Assembly (NCBI RefSeq): GCF_019931195.1 | Contig: NZ_JAIOUO010000006.1 | Span: 124,001 to 188,000, forward strand | From: Marinobacter sp. F4216 | Lineage (GTDB): Bacteria > Pseudomonadota > Gammaproteobacteria > Pseudomonadales > Oleiphilaceae | Reading direction: 5' to 3' | DNA length: 64,000 nucleotides | Shown here: one piece after another, positions 53,109-62,783 of the stretch | How the letters are laid out: each line of letters opens with the position of its first letter | Position numbering within the stretch: the stretch's first letter is position 1 | Position numbers and translations under genes: made by a program | Notes under the pieces: model-generated | Told to the model about the DNA's origin: nothing | Database searches by the model: none | The model's input: only the letters and a program-made list of their open reading frames with translations

Positions 53109-53251
53109 CTCCGAACGAGCTTGGGATTCTTTGCTGTGACCGGTCTCCGGGCACAGCGATAAATTGCCCTGGTTGATCTTGTATACAGCTGGAAAACTTG
53201 CCGCTAAGGGACCACGATTAGGGAAAGCGCTTAATCACGGCAGGACAGGCC

Positions 53252-53776
53252 ATGGCTACCCCGACAGAATACCCGCTGCCCACGGAGGGAGCCGAGGGCG
53301 AGTGGAATGAGGATTCCATCCGGCAGGAGGTGAATGCACTGCGGCACAAGCCCGGCGCACTCCTGCCGATCCTGCACGCAATCCAGGACCGCATCGGCTA
53401 CATTCCCGAGGGAGCGGTTGCCGTCATCGCCGAGGCCCTCCAGCAGACCCGCGCCGAAATCCACGGCGTCATCAGTTTTTATCATCATTTCCGAACCCGG
53501 CCTGCCGGGACCCATGTGTTGCAAATCTGCCGGGCCGAGGCCTGCCAGTCGATGGGCTGCCGGGCGCTGGAATCGCACATACAGCAGCGCCTCGGGATCG
53601 GCTTTCACCAGACCACCCACGATCGTGAATTCACCCTGGAGCCCGTCTATTGCCTGGGCAACTGCGCGTGTGCGCCCTCCATCCGCCTGGACGACCGGAT
53701 TCTCGGCCGGATGACGCCGGAGAAATTTGACCTGCTGGCGGAACAACTCACCACCTCGACACTCGAAGTGCAATAA
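53252..53776 (+). CDS. fdsG: NAD-dependent formate dehydrogenase gamma subunit
   Basis: This 174-aa NuoE-like thioredoxin-fold subunit carries a [2Fe-2S] cluster through CRAEACQSMGC (two Cys five apart) and CLGNCAC (about residues 132-136). It passes electrons from FdsA toward the FMN/NAD subunit FdsB. It is the first gene of an fdsGBA-fdhD-fdsD operon. A TGTATACA palindrome (53181-53188) lies in the 70 bp upstream. Confidence 0.93.
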   Translation: MATPTEYPLPTEGAEGEWNEDSIRQEVNALRHKPGALLPILHAIQDRIGYIPEGAVAVIAEALQQTRAEIHGVISFYHHFRTRPAGTHVLQICRAEACQSMGCRALESHIQQRLGIGFHQTTHDREFTLEPVYCLGNCACAPSIRLDDRILGRMTPEKFDLLAEQLTTSTLEVQ

Positions 53777-53789
53777 ACAGGGGAAACGC

Positions 53790-55328
53790 ATGGCAATTCG
53801 AATCTATGTGCCTTGTGACACCACGGCGTTGTCACTGGGGGCGGATGAGGTAGCGAGACAGATCCAGCAGGCGGCCGATGATCGGGGACAGTCCATTACC
53901 CTCGTACGCAATGGTTCCCGTGGCCTGTGCTGGCTGGAGCCCCTGGTGGAGGTGGATACCGGTCAGGGCCGGATCGCCTATGGCCCTGTGGAGCCCGACG
54001 ACGTGTCTGCATTGATTGAGGCTGGGCTGCTCGAAGCCCGCCGGGACCACGAATCCTGCCTCGGCAACATTGAAGATCACCCCTACCTCAAGCGGCAGCA
54101 GCGTCTGACCTTTGCTCGCATCGGCCTGACCGATCCGCTTTCCATCGACGACTATCGCGATCACGGTGGCTTTCAGGGCCTCGCCCGGGCGGTAGAACTG
54201 TCGGGCCAGGCCATTGTCGATCAGGTCAAGGAATCTGGATTGCGAGGCCGGGGCGGCGCGGCTTTTCCAACCAGCATCAAGTGGCAAACGGTGCTGGACC
54301 AGCCGGATGACCAGCAGAAATACATTGTGTGTAACGCCGATGAAGGCGATTCCGGCAGTTTCGCCGACCGGCTGGTGATGGAGTGTGATCCCTACCTGCT
54401 GATCGAGGGCATGGTGATTGCCGGTCTGGCGGTGGGCGCGGACCAGGGGTTCATCTACCTCCGGGAGGAATACCCGGTGGCCCACCGCATCCTCGACGAG
54501 GCCATCGCCCGGGCAGAGGCCGAGGGCTACCTGGGGGCAGACGTCCGCGGCACGGGGCAGAGTTTTTATCTGGAAGTCCGGCTGGCGGCCGGGGCCTACA
54601 TTTGCGGTGAGGAGACGTCCCTGCTGGAGAGTCTGGAAGGCAAGCGCGGGCTGGTGCGCGCCAAGCCTCCACTGCCGGCCATTCACGGATTGTTCGGTCA
54701 GCCCACGATCGTTAACAACGTGCTGTCCCTGGCGACCGTACCGTTCATTCTGGCCCAGGGTGCATCGGCCTATGCCGACGTGGGTATGGGAAGGTCCCGG
54801 GGCACACTGCCGATCCAACTGGCGGGCAACATTCGCCAGGGCGGTCTCATTGAGCTGGGGTTCGGTGTGACGCTGCGAGAGATCCTGGAGGATTTCGGGA
54901 GCGGAACCCTGTCGGGCCGGCCCATGAAGGCGGTACAGGTGGGTGGGCCGCTGATGGCTTACCTGCCGGAAAGCCAGTGGGATACCCCCATGGATTACGA
55001 GGCCTTCGCCGGGCTCGGCGCCGGCATTGGCCACGGAGGGGTCGTGGTCTTCGACGACACCGTCGACATGGGCGCGCAGGCCCGCTTCGCCATGGAATTC
55101 TGCGCTGTGGAATCCTGCGGCAAGTGTACGCCCTGCCGCATTGGTTCGGTGCGCGGAGTGGAAGTGATTGACCGCATCCGGGCCGGCGAGCGCCCGGAAG
55201 AGAATCTCGCATTACTGGAAGATCTGTGTGAAACCATGGTGGATGGTTCGCTCTGTGCCATGGGCGGGATGACCCCGTTCCCGGTCCAAAGTGTCATGAA
55301 ACATTTTCCGGACGACCTGACAGGCTGA
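53790..55328 (+). CDS. fdsB: NAD-dependent formate dehydrogenase beta subunit (FMN/NAD-binding)
   Basis: This 512-aa protein has a NuoE-like thioredoxin N-terminal part (about 1-100) fused to a NuoF-like domain. The latter has an FMN site SGLRGRGGAAFPTSIKW (about 150-166), YIVCNADEGDSGSFADR (NAD site), GAYICGEETSLLESLEGKRG and the [4Fe-4S] ligands ESCGKCTPCRIG (about 440). It reduces NAD+ with electrons from formate. AGGGGAAA precedes ATG 53790; it follows fdsG by 13 nt. Confidence 0.95.
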   Translation: MAIRIYVPCDTTALSLGADEVARQIQQAADDRGQSITLVRNGSRGLCWLEPLVEVDTGQGRIAYGPVEPDDVSALIEAGLLEARRDHESCLGNIEDHPYLKRQQRLTFARIGLTDPLSIDDYRDHGGFQGLARAVELSGQAIVDQVKESGLRGRGGAAFPTSIKWQTVLDQPDDQQKYIVCNADEGDSGSFADRLVMECDPYLLIEGMVIAGLAVGADQGFIYLREEYPVAHRILDEAIARAEAEGYLGADVRGTGQSFYLEVRLAAGAYICGEETSLLESLEGKRGLVRAKPPLPAIHGLFGQPTIVNNVLSLATVPFILAQGASAYADVGMGRSRGTLPIQLAGNIRQGGLIELGFGVTLREILEDFGSGTLSGRPMKAVQVGGPLMAYLPESQWDTPMDYEAFAGLGAGIGHGGVVVFDDTVDMGAQARFAMEFCAVESCGKCTPCRIGSVRGVEVIDRIRAGERPEENLALLEDLCETMVDGSLCAMGGMTPFPVQSVMKHFPDDLTG

Positions 55329-55345
55329 CCGGAGGGAGGCAAGGC

Positions 55346-58246
55346 ATGCTGCAATACTACGAGCCCGATCAACGGCATCTGGATCCGGATCTGGACTACG
55401 GCACCCCGCCCAGCACATCGGAGACACTGGTTGAGCTGACCATCGACGGCAAGGCGATCCGGGTGCCCGAGGGCACCTCCGTGCTCCGGGCGGCGGCCAT
55501 GGTAGGCATCAACATCCCCAAGCTGTGTGCGTCGGACAACCTCGAAGCCTTTGGTTCCTGCCGGTTATGCGCGGTTCAGGTGGAAGGGCGGCGTGGCTAC
55601 CCGGCGGCCTGCACCACACCGGTGGCTGACGGTATGGCGGTGACCACCCAGAACGATCGGCTGGCCCGGCTGCGCCGGAACGTCATGGAACTGTATATTT
55701 CCGACCATCCGCTGGACTGCCTCACCTGTCCAGCCAACGGCAACTGCGAATTGCAGGACATGGCCGGTGTCGTGGGACTGCGGGAGGTGCGCTATGGCTT
55801 CAGCGGTGAGAACCATCTGGATGCGGAAACCGACGCCTCCAATCCCTATTTCAGTTTTGATCCCAGCAAGTGCATTGTCTGTTCCCGCTGCGTGCGGGCC
55901 TGTGAAGAGGTGCAGGGTACTTTTGCCCTGACCATCGACGGCCGTGGCTTCGAGTCCAAGGTGTCGGCGGGCCAGAACGAGCCATTCATGGATTCCGAGT
56001 GCGTCTCCTGTGGCGCCTGTGTGCAGGCGTGCCCCACCTCCACGTTGATGGAAAAGAGTGTGATCGAGTCCGGTCAGCCGGAGCACAGCGTGGTGACCAC
56101 CTGCGCCTACTGCGGCGTGGGCTGCTCTTTCAAGGCCGAGATGCAGGGCGACAAGCTGGTGCGCATGGTGCCCTACAAGGGCGGCGATGCCAATCACGGC
56201 CACGCCTGCGTGAAAGGCCGCTTCGCCTTTGGCTACGCCACCCACAAGGATCGCATTCGCGAGCCGATGATCCGGGATGCCATCAACGACCCATGGCGGA
56301 CTGTATCCTGGGACGAAGCCATTGAATTCGCCGCCCGCCGGCTGCGGGCCACCCAGGATAAGTATGGCCGGGAGAGTATCGGAGGTATTACCTCCTCCCG
56401 CTGCACCAACGAGGAAACTTATCTGGTGCAGAAACTGATCCGGGCCGCGTTCGGCAACAACAACACCGATACCTGCGCCCGGGTTTGCCATTCCCCCACC
56501 GGCTACGGCCTGAAAACCACCATTGGCGAGTCCGCCGGCACCCAGACCTTCGATTCGGTGATGAAGTCGGACGCCATGATTGTTGTCGGCGCCAATCCCA
56601 CCGACGCCCACCCGGTGTTTGCTTCCCAGATGCGCCGACGTCTGCGCCAGGGCGCCAAACTGATCGTGATCGATCCTCGCCGGATTGACCTGCTCCATAC
56701 CCCCCATGGTGGTGAGGCTATCCACCTGCCCCTGCGCCCGGGCACCAATGTGGCAATGATCAACGCCCTGGGTCATGTGGTGGTCTCCGAAGGTCTGGAA
56801 GATCATGACTTTATCGACAATCGCTGTGACCCCGAGGCCTATCGGGAATGGCGCGAGTTCATTGCCGAGGAGCGGAATTCGCCGGAGGCCATGGAGGTCG
56901 TAACCGGAGTACCTGCTGCTCTGGTGCGTCAGGCCGCCAGGCTGTTTGCCGAAGCGGGCAACGGCGCCATCTATTATGGCCTGGGGGTGACTGAGCACAG
57001 CCAGGGCTCCACCATGGTCATGGGCATTGCCAATCTGGCCATGGCCACGGGCAACCTGGGCAGAGAGGGCGTTGGTGTGAATCCGCTTCGGGGTCAGAAC
57101 AACGTACAGGGCTCCTGCGACATGGGCTCCTTCCCCCACGAATTCCCGGGTTACCAGCATGTCGGCGACGCTGCGGTTCGCCAGCACTTTGAGGCCGAGT
57201 GGGGCGTGACCCTGGATGACGAGCCGGGGCTGCGCATTCCCAACATGTTTGATGCTGCGGTGGCGGGCCATTTCAAAGGGCTGTATGTGCAGGGCGAGGA
57301 CGTGGCCCAGTCCGACCCGAATATCCAGCATGTGGAGGCGGCGCTGACCTCGCTCGATTGCCTGATCGTGCAGGACATCTTCCTGAACGAAACCGCCAAG
57401 TACGCCCATGTGTTACTGCCCGGTTCCACCTTCCTGGAGAAAAACGGCACCTTCACCAACGCCGAGCGGCGGATCAACCGGGTACGCCGGGTCATGCCCC
57501 CGATTGCCGGGTTGGAGGACTGGGAAGTCACCATGGCGCTGTCCAATGCCATGGGTTACCCCATGAACTACAGTCATCCATCTGACATCATGGATGAAAT
57601 CGCCCGTCTGACCCCCAGCTTTGCCGGCGTCAGCTACGACAAGCTGGATCGTCTTGGCAGTATCCAGTGGCCCTGCAACGACGCCCATCCGGAAGGCACG
57701 CCCACCATGCACGTGCAGGACTTCCCCATTGGCAAGGGGCATTTCGCGGTGACCGAATACGTGGCCAGCAACGAGAAAACCACCCGCAAGTACCCGCTGG
57801 TGCTGACCACAGGGCGGATCCTGACCCAGTACAACGTGGGTGCCCAGACCCGTCGAACCAACAACAGCAAGTGGCATCCGGAGGATGTTTTGGAAATTCA
57901 TCCCAGTGATGCGGAACTGCGGGGCGTCCGTGAGGGTGACTGGGTGGGTATCACCAGCCGTGTCGGCCAGACGGTGGTCAGGGCCCGCATCAGTGAGCGG
58001 ATGCTGCCCGGGGTGGTGTACACCACCTTCCACCACCCGGAAACCGGGGCCAATGTCATCACCACTGAAAACTCTGACTGGGCCACCAACTGCCCGGAAT
58101 ACAAGGTTACGGCGGTGCAGGTGGAGAAGGTTTCCCAGCCCTCTGCCTGGCAGCGGCACTTCGAGCAGTTCGATGAACGTCAGCACCAGTTGCTGAAGAC
58201 AGCCAGCCCCGATCCGGAGGCAACCGATGCCCCAGCGCTCAAGTAA
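55346..58246 (+). CDS. fdsA: NAD-dependent formate dehydrogenase alpha subunit (molybdenum catalytic)
   Basis: This 966-aa catalytic subunit binds a NuoG-like [2Fe-2S] cluster (CASDN...CRLCAVQ), a histidine-containing cluster site (HPLDCLTCPANGNC) and two ferredoxin-type [4Fe-4S] clusters (CIVCSRCVRAC, CVSCGACVQACP). A further cluster, CAYCGVGCSF, opens the bis-MGD domain. The molybdenum ligand is Cys in TCARVCHSPTGYG, not selenocysteine. It oxidises formate to CO2. The last 20 nt overlap fdhD. Confidence 0.95.
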   Translation: MLQYYEPDQRHLDPDLDYGTPPSTSETLVELTIDGKAIRVPEGTSVLRAAAMVGINIPKLCASDNLEAFGSCRLCAVQVEGRRGYPAACTTPVADGMAVTTQNDRLARLRRNVMELYISDHPLDCLTCPANGNCELQDMAGVVGLREVRYGFSGENHLDAETDASNPYFSFDPSKCIVCSRCVRACEEVQGTFALTIDGRGFESKVSAGQNEPFMDSECVSCGACVQACPTSTLMEKSVIESGQPEHSVVTTCAYCGVGCSFKAEMQGDKLVRMVPYKGGDANHGHACVKGRFAFGYATHKDRIREPMIRDAINDPWRTVSWDEAIEFAARRLRATQDKYGRESIGGITSSRCTNEETYLVQKLIRAAFGNNNTDTCARVCHSPTGYGLKTTIGESAGTQTFDSVMKSDAMIVVGANPTDAHPVFASQMRRRLRQGAKLIVIDPRRIDLLHTPHGGEAIHLPLRPGTNVAMINALGHVVVSEGLEDHDFIDNRCDPEAYREWREFIAEERNSPEAMEVVTGVPAALVRQAARLFAEAGNGAIYYGLGVTEHSQGSTMVMGIANLAMATGNLGREGVGVNPLRGQNNVQGSCDMGSFPHEFPGYQHVGDAAVRQHFEAEWGVTLDDEPGLRIPNMFDAAVAGHFKGLYVQGEDVAQSDPNIQHVEAALTSLDCLIVQDIFLNETAKYAHVLLPGSTFLEKNGTFTNAERRINRVRRVMPPIAGLEDWEVTMALSNAMGYPMNYSHPSDIMDEIARLTPSFAGVSYDKLDRLGSIQWPCNDAHPEGTPTMHVQDFPIGKGHFAVTEYVASNEKTTRKYPLVLTTGRILTQYNVGAQTRRTNNSKWHPEDVLEIHPSDAELRGVREGDWVGITSRVGQTVVRARISERMLPGVVYTTFHHPETGANVITTENSDWATNCPEYKVTAVQVEKVSQPSAWQRHFEQFDERQHQLLKTASPDPEATDAPALK

Positions 58247-59102
58247 TTTGGGTGGCCAGCCTCCGGGCGCGGCCGACAGCTCTCTGCCACTTCCGGTTCG
58301 GGAGCTGGTGGTTGAGGTGCAAGGTGGCGTCGTCGGCACGCCCGGGTTGGACAGTGTCGCTGAGGAAATCCCGGTGGCTCTGGTCTACAACGGCGTGTCC
58401 TATGCAGTGATGATGGCATCGCCTACCAATCTTGAGGATTTTGCGCTGGGATTCAGCATGACCGAAGGCATCCTGAATGGTGCTGACCAGCTGTTCGACC
58501 TCGAGGTGGTAGCCAGTGAGCTGGGGCTCAGTGTGGAAATGCACATTGCCGGGGAGTGCCTGGCTCGTTTGAAGGCGCGGCGTCGAAACTTTGCCGGACG
58601 CACGGGGTGTGGCCTGTGCGGTGTGGAATCGCTGGAGCAGGCAATTCCAGCGGTCGCCCGGGTGACGCCTGCCCCGGTACCCGGAGATGGGGCGGTACAG
58701 CGTGGCCTGGCCCACCTGCGCGAGCATCAGCAGCTTCAGGAGCAGACCGGTGCCACCCATGCGGCCGCCTGGTGCGATAGTCGGGGCCACATTGTGTGTG
58801 CCCGGGAGGATGTGGGCCGTCACAACGCACTGGACAAGTTAATCGGTGCGCAGCTTCAAAGCTTTGGCGACGACGCGTTTCGGGATGGCTTTGTGCTGGT
58901 TTCCAGTCGCGCCAGCTACGAAATGGTGCAGAAGTGCGCCAGTGTCGGAATTGCCTGTCTGGTGGCCTTGTCTGCGCCCACGGCCCTCGCGATCAGGCTG
59001 GCCCGGCAGGCAGGTATGACGCTGATCGCGTTTGCCCGGCCCGGACGCCACGTTATCTACCATCGCAGTGAACCGCAGACGGAAGAGGCTAACCATGACT
59101 GA
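58227..59102 (+). CDS. fdhD: Formate dehydrogenase accessory sulfurtransferase FdhD (FdsC)
   Basis: This 291-aa protein inserts sulfur on the bis-MGD cofactor of formate dehydrogenase, using the CxxC loop in TGCGLCGVESL (about residues 129-133). WCDSRGHIVCAREDVGRHNALDKLIG is a second conserved block. The start lies inside fdsA (20-nt overlap) and the end overlaps fdsD by 8 nt, so the three genes are tightly coupled. Confidence 0.95.
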   Translation: MPQRSSNLGGQPPGAADSSLPLPVRELVVEVQGGVVGTPGLDSVAEEIPVALVYNGVSYAVMMASPTNLEDFALGFSMTEGILNGADQLFDLEVVASELGLSVEMHIAGECLARLKARRRNFAGRTGCGLCGVESLEQAIPAVARVTPAPVPGDGAVQRGLAHLREHQQLQEQTGATHAAAWCDSRGHIVCAREDVGRHNALDKLIGAQLQSFGDDAFRDGFVLVSSRASYEMVQKCASVGIACLVALSAPTALAIRLARQAGMTLIAFARPGRHVIYHRSEPQTEEANHD

Positions 59103-59328
59103 CCAGGAGCTGGCCCACCTGATCCAGATGATCAACCAGATCAGCGACAACAACATTTATCACGGAGACGAGGCCCGCGCGGCAGAGGCTGTGGCTACCC
59201 ATCTGCGCAAATTCTGGGCGCGCAGTATGAAGCAAAGAATCACGGAGTACGCCCGTGCTGATGGGGCGCAGCTGTCTGACGTGTCGAAACTGGCGATTGC
59301 CCGCCTGAGCGAACTTCAGCCATCGTAA
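59095..59328 (+). CDS. fdsD: NAD-dependent formate dehydrogenase delta subunit
   Basis: This 77-aa protein has the FdsD pattern LAHLIQMINQISDNNIYHGDEARAAEAVATHLRKFWA. It is a small subunit that stabilises the Mo-containing complex or assists cofactor insertion. It overlaps fdhD by 8 nt and ends the fds operon. Confidence 0.92.
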   Translation: MTDQELAHLIQMINQISDNNIYHGDEARAAEAVATHLRKFWARSMKQRITEYARADGAQLSDVSKLAIARLSELQPS

Positions 59329-59392
59329 ACAGGCGCCTCCGTCACGCGTTGCGGGATGCGCCCCACAGCTGGCAATGAAACGGAGGTGGAAC

Positions 59393-60091
59393 ATGAACAA
59401 GGTATGTGTGGTGGTGGGTGTAGGCCCCGGGAATGGCGAAGCCCTGGTTCGGCGATTCTGCGCTGAAGACTATCAGGTGGCGATGCTGGCCCGGAGCGAA
59501 GAGTACCTCACCCGATTGGCCGATGAGCTGCCCAATGCCCATGCGCTGGTTTACGATGCCACCGATCTGGATGCTGTACCCGCGGTCTTCGAGAGTATCC
59601 GGCAGCAGCTGGGTGAGGTGTCAGTGCTGCTCTATAACGCAGGTGGCGGTATCTTCAAAAGTGCCGAAGAAGCCAGCCTGGAAGAATTTGAGGCGAGCTG
59701 GCGCATCAACGTGGCGGGGCTGGTGGCCGCCACCCAGGCGCTGTTACCCCAGCTACGCCAACAGGAACACGCGAGTATCGTGGTCACCAGTGCCTCCGCT
59801 GCGTTGCGTGGCCGGGCCAACACCGCACCCTTTGCGTCGGCCAAGGCGGCCCAGCGGAGTCTGGCCCAGTCGCTGGCCCGGCAGCTGGGGCCCGAGGGAA
59901 TTCATGTGGCCAACGTGATCCTCGACGGCGTGGTGGACCTGCCGCGCACCCGTCGGGCCCTGCCAGACAAACCCGATGAGTTCTTTATCCAGCCATCTGC
60001 CGTAGCCGATGCAGTGTGGATGCTGACACAACAAGCACCGTCGGCCTGGACGTTCGAGCTGGATCTCAGGCCCTTCGGGGAGTCCTGGTAG
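59393..60091 (+). CDS. Atypical SDR-family protein lacking the catalytic tyrosine
   Basis: This 232-aa SDR-fold protein has a cofactor loop GVGPGNG (residues 9-15) in place of TGxxxGxG. The NAG motif (82-84) and Ser in VTSASA are present. The catalytic YxxxK is F147-A-S-A-K151, so the tyrosine is replaced by phenylalanine. It may be a non-catalytic or altered-mechanism member. GGAGGTGG precedes ATG 59393. It lies 64 nt after fdsD and could be read through from the fds operon. Confidence 0.85.
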   Translation: MNKVCVVVGVGPGNGEALVRRFCAEDYQVAMLARSEEYLTRLADELPNAHALVYDATDLDAVPAVFESIRQQLGEVSVLLYNAGGGIFKSAEEASLEEFEASWRINVAGLVAATQALLPQLRQQEHASIVVTSASAALRGRANTAPFASAKAAQRSLAQSLARQLGPEGIHVANVILDGVVDLPRTRRALPDKPDEFFIQPSAVADAVWMLTQQAPSAWTFELDLRPFGESW

Positions 60092-60103
60092 GCTTCTTGC
60101 CCC

Positions 60104-60850
60104 TCACACCTGATGAGTAGCGAGGATTTTTTGCAGGAAATCCCGGGTGCGTGGGTCCTGGGGGTGGTAGAAGATGTCGCTTGGCGGCCCCTGTTCCACA
60201 ATCCGGCCCCCCTCAATAAACACCACCCGATCCGCGACGTCCCGGGCAAAGGCCATTTCATGAGTCACCAGAATCATGGTCTGGTGTTCGGCGGCCAGCT
60301 GCTTCATCAGGCCCAGCACTTCGTCCACCCATTCCGGGTCCAGTGACGAGGTGGGCTCGTCAAACAGAATCACTTCCGCGCCGGTGGCCATGGCCCGGCC
60401 AATGCCCACGCGCTGCTGCTGGCCGCCGGACAGCGATGCCGGGTAGGCATCGGCCTTGTCGGCCAGGCCAATCCGTTCAAGGATTTCCCGCGCCCGTGCG
60501 TGGGCTTTGGCCTTCGGCCAGCGGTCCACCACGATCAGCCGTTCGGCGATGTTCTCCAGCGCGGTCTTGTTGGCGAACAGGGCGTAGTTCTGGAACACGA
60601 AGGCGGTATGTCGGCGCAGTTGCAGGACGTCCTGCTTGCTGGCCCTCTCCACATCAACCGTCAGGTCGCCCACCGTCAGCTCGCCGGCGGTGGGTTGTTC
60701 GAGAAAGTTCACACATCGCAGCAAGGTGGATTTACCCGTCCCTGACGGGCCGATAATGACCACGATTTCGCCTTTCTCCACGGTCAGGTCAATACCGTCG
60801 AGTACCACGGTTTCACCGTACTGTTTGCGCAGGCCGGTCAGTTTGATCAT
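60104..60850 (-). CDS. Polar amino-acid ABC transporter ATP-binding protein
   Basis: This 248-aa ATPase has Walker A GPSGTGKST (residues 34-42), Q-loop FVFQNYALF, signature LSGGQQQR, Walker B VILFDEP and H-loop VTHEM. The sequence is of the GlnQ/TcyC type. It overlaps the permease gene by 4 nt (ATGA). It is the last gene of a binding protein-permease-ATPase operon. Confidence 0.93.
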   Translation of the reverse strand: MIKLTGLRKQYGETVVLDGIDLTVEKGEIVVIIGPSGTGKSTLLRCVNFLEQPTAGELTVGDLTVDVERASKQDVLQLRRHTAFVFQNYALFANKTALENIAERLIVVDRWPKAKAHARAREILERIGLADKADAYPASLSGGQQQRVGIGRAMATGAEVILFDEPTSSLDPEWVDEVLGLMKQLAAEHQTMILVTHEMAFARDVADRVVFIEGGRIVEQGPPSDIFYHPQDPRTRDFLQKILATHQV

Positions 60851-61521
60851 CGGCTATAGGCCTTGTTCAGGCGGGTTTCCAGATTGCCTTGCAGCCACGA
60901 CAGAATCTCCACCACGATCCAGTACATGACAGCCGCGACAATGAAGGCTTCAAAATACAGGAAGCTGCCGGAGGCTTCTTTCTGAGTGGCGCCCATCAGT
61001 TCGGTCACACCCAGGGTAAAAGCGAGGGAGGTGGCCTTGATCATGTCGATGAAGTAGTTCATCAGGGTGGGCAGGGCCACGCGGGTGGCCTGGGGCAGAA
61101 TAATCCGGCGCATCAGCTGGCCGTTGGTCATGCCGATGGACAGCGCCGCTTCGGTCTGGCTGCGGTCAACGCCGACAATGGCGGCCCGAATGGACTCGGC
61201 CATGTAGGCGGCGAAGTGCATGGTCAGGCCCATGATGGTTGCAGTGATGCCATCGATCACCGTCAGCGCGCTGAACAGCTGGGGGAGCCCGTAGTAGAAC
61301 AGGAAAAGCTGCACCAGCAGCGGCGTGCCCCGGAAGAACGAGATGAAGACAATGGTGAACTGGTTAAGTACCGGAATCTTCAGGACCCGAACCACCGCAA
61401 ACAGGCACGCCAGGATCAGCGCCAGGAGCATACCGATCGACGCCAGCTGCAGGGTCAGGGGCAGGTATCCGAGCAGGACCGGAACCAGCCCTAGCATGTA
61501 GTCGACGTCGAGGGTGCTCAT
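60847..61521 (-). CDS. Polar amino-acid ABC transporter permease
   Basis: This 224-aa HisM/TcyB-type permease has five hydrophobic segments. The coupling loop reads EAALSIGMTNGQLMRRIILPQATRVALP, the EAA motif of the family. It forms a homodimeric channel with the ATPase and receives substrate from the binding protein encoded upstream. Confidence 0.93.
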   Translation of the reverse strand: MSTLDVDYMLGLVPVLLGYLPLTLQLASIGMLLALILACLFAVVRVLKIPVLNQFTIVFISFFRGTPLLVQLFLFYYGLPQLFSALTVIDGITATIMGLTMHFAAYMAESIRAAIVGVDRSQTEAALSIGMTNGQLMRRIILPQATRVALPTLMNYFIDMIKATSLAFTLGVTELMGATQKEASGSFLYFEAFIVAAVMYWIVVEILSWLQGNLETRLNKAYSR

Positions 61522-61538
61522 TGTGCTATCGCCTGTGC

Positions 61539-62291
61539 TCAGGGAGCGGTGATGTCAGTACCGAACCACTTCTCGGAAATCGCTTTCAGCGTTCCGTTCT
61601 GGCGCAGGGTGCTCAGGGCGGCATTCACCTCATCCCGCAGGGCACGGCCCTCATCGGTATTCGGGAACGGGTAGGCGTTGGCGATGCTGGAGAAGGTCGG
61701 GCCGGCCAGCTGCAGGGGCAGCGGCTTTTCCCGGATGATCTGGCTGGCGCTGACACGGTCCATCACGAAGGCATCAACCCGGCCCAGGGCGGTGTCACGC
61801 TCGATGTTGCTGTCGTAGGTCTTGATGTTGATCTCGTCGGCATAGGGCAACTCGCGCAGCAGGGCTTCGAAGTTGGAACCCAGGTTGACCGCCACGGTCT
61901 TGCCTTTGAGGTCTTCCACACCATTGATGGTGTCATTGCCTTGCTTGGTCACTACCTGGGCACCGTCGTAAACGTAGGGCTTGCTGAACAGGTAGGCCTT
62001 CTCGCGCTCTTCGGTGATGGTGATCTGGTTGGCTACGGTATCAATTCGGCCGGAACCGAGCATACCAAACAGGCCGGAGAACGCTGCGGTGCGGTATTCC
62101 ACCTCGCGGCCCATCTCTTCCGCGATGGCGTCCATCACATCCACCTCAAACCCCTTCAGGGTATCCTGCTCAACAAAGGTGAACGGGAAGTATTGGCCAG
62201 ACATTCCGACACGGAGCTTGGTCTCTTCCGCGAACAGTGGCGCAGACACCAGGGACAGTAATACAAGAACAGTCGCTAGCAGGGTTTTCAT
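61539..62291 (-). CDS. Polar amino-acid (probably cystine) ABC transporter binding protein
   Basis: This 250-aa protein has a signal peptide (MKTLLATVLVLLSLVSAPLFA). The SBP-bac-3 fold shows RVGMSGQYFPFTFVEQDTLKGFEVDVMDAIAEEMG and TITEEREKAYLFSKPYV, close in style to the cystine-binding TcyJ/K and FliY group. AGGAAGGAAAC precedes the chosen ATG. Cystine as substrate is a similarity-based guess; other polar amino acids are possible. Confidence 0.88.
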   Translation of the reverse strand: MKTLLATVLVLLSLVSAPLFAEETKLRVGMSGQYFPFTFVEQDTLKGFEVDVMDAIAEEMGREVEYRTAAFSGLFGMLGSGRIDTVANQITITEEREKAYLFSKPYVYDGAQVVTKQGNDTINGVEDLKGKTVAVNLGSNFEALLRELPYADEINIKTYDSNIERDTALGRVDAFVMDRVSASQIIREKPLPLQLAGPTFSSIANAYPFPNTDEGRALRDEVNAALSTLRQNGTLKAISEKWFGTDITAP

Positions 62292-62783
62292 TATCGTTTC
62301 CTTCCTGAATTTCCTGAGTGGGTGCCGCATCTGCGGCGTACGACGTTGAATAATAGAGCCAAAAGGGCGCCTTAGCCTAACACGACAAGGCTTTGCATCG
62401 ATACGGGCTTTCCCAGAGCCCTGTCTTCTGGCGATTTCAGCGATGTTCTGGCCGGCCTGGTAACAAATCGTTGTCCCCGGTGTCCTTGATGCTGTGGGCG
62501 GGTTTCGGGAGTTCGCCGCTGGCAAGAATCGGAGTCGCTCCATGTTCCAGCTACCTGTTCACCGTTTTCTATCTAACCAATGGCTAGTGGGCTTTGTTGC
62601 CCGCCACCCGCGGGTTCTGGTTTGCCTGGTATACCTTTCACCCGGACACCCGGGTCTTCGAACATGAATAAATTGGTTCACGGGTGTAATGGTTGCAGAA
62701 CTCAAGTGTCTCCCGTTTAACCGCTGTGCGCGGTGCATCGGCCCGAAGCGGGCCACTGACGATGAAACGAGGGAGAGAACACC
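62292..62783. other. Gene-free divergent intergenic region (492 bp)
   Basis: This region separates the ABC binding-protein gene from the NPC-repeat cytochrome gene. No gene with a ribosome site is evident on either strand. A GGCCCG-AAG-CGGGCC hairpin lies at 62740-62754, shortly before the cytochrome start. I see no confident -35/-10 pair. Confidence 0.6.

Noticed and set aside
55565..57409. 614-aa open frame on the minus strand
   Set aside because: It lies wholly opposite fdsA, has no ribosome site and reflects high-GC antisense openness; the plus frame has the full set of cluster and molybdenum motifs.
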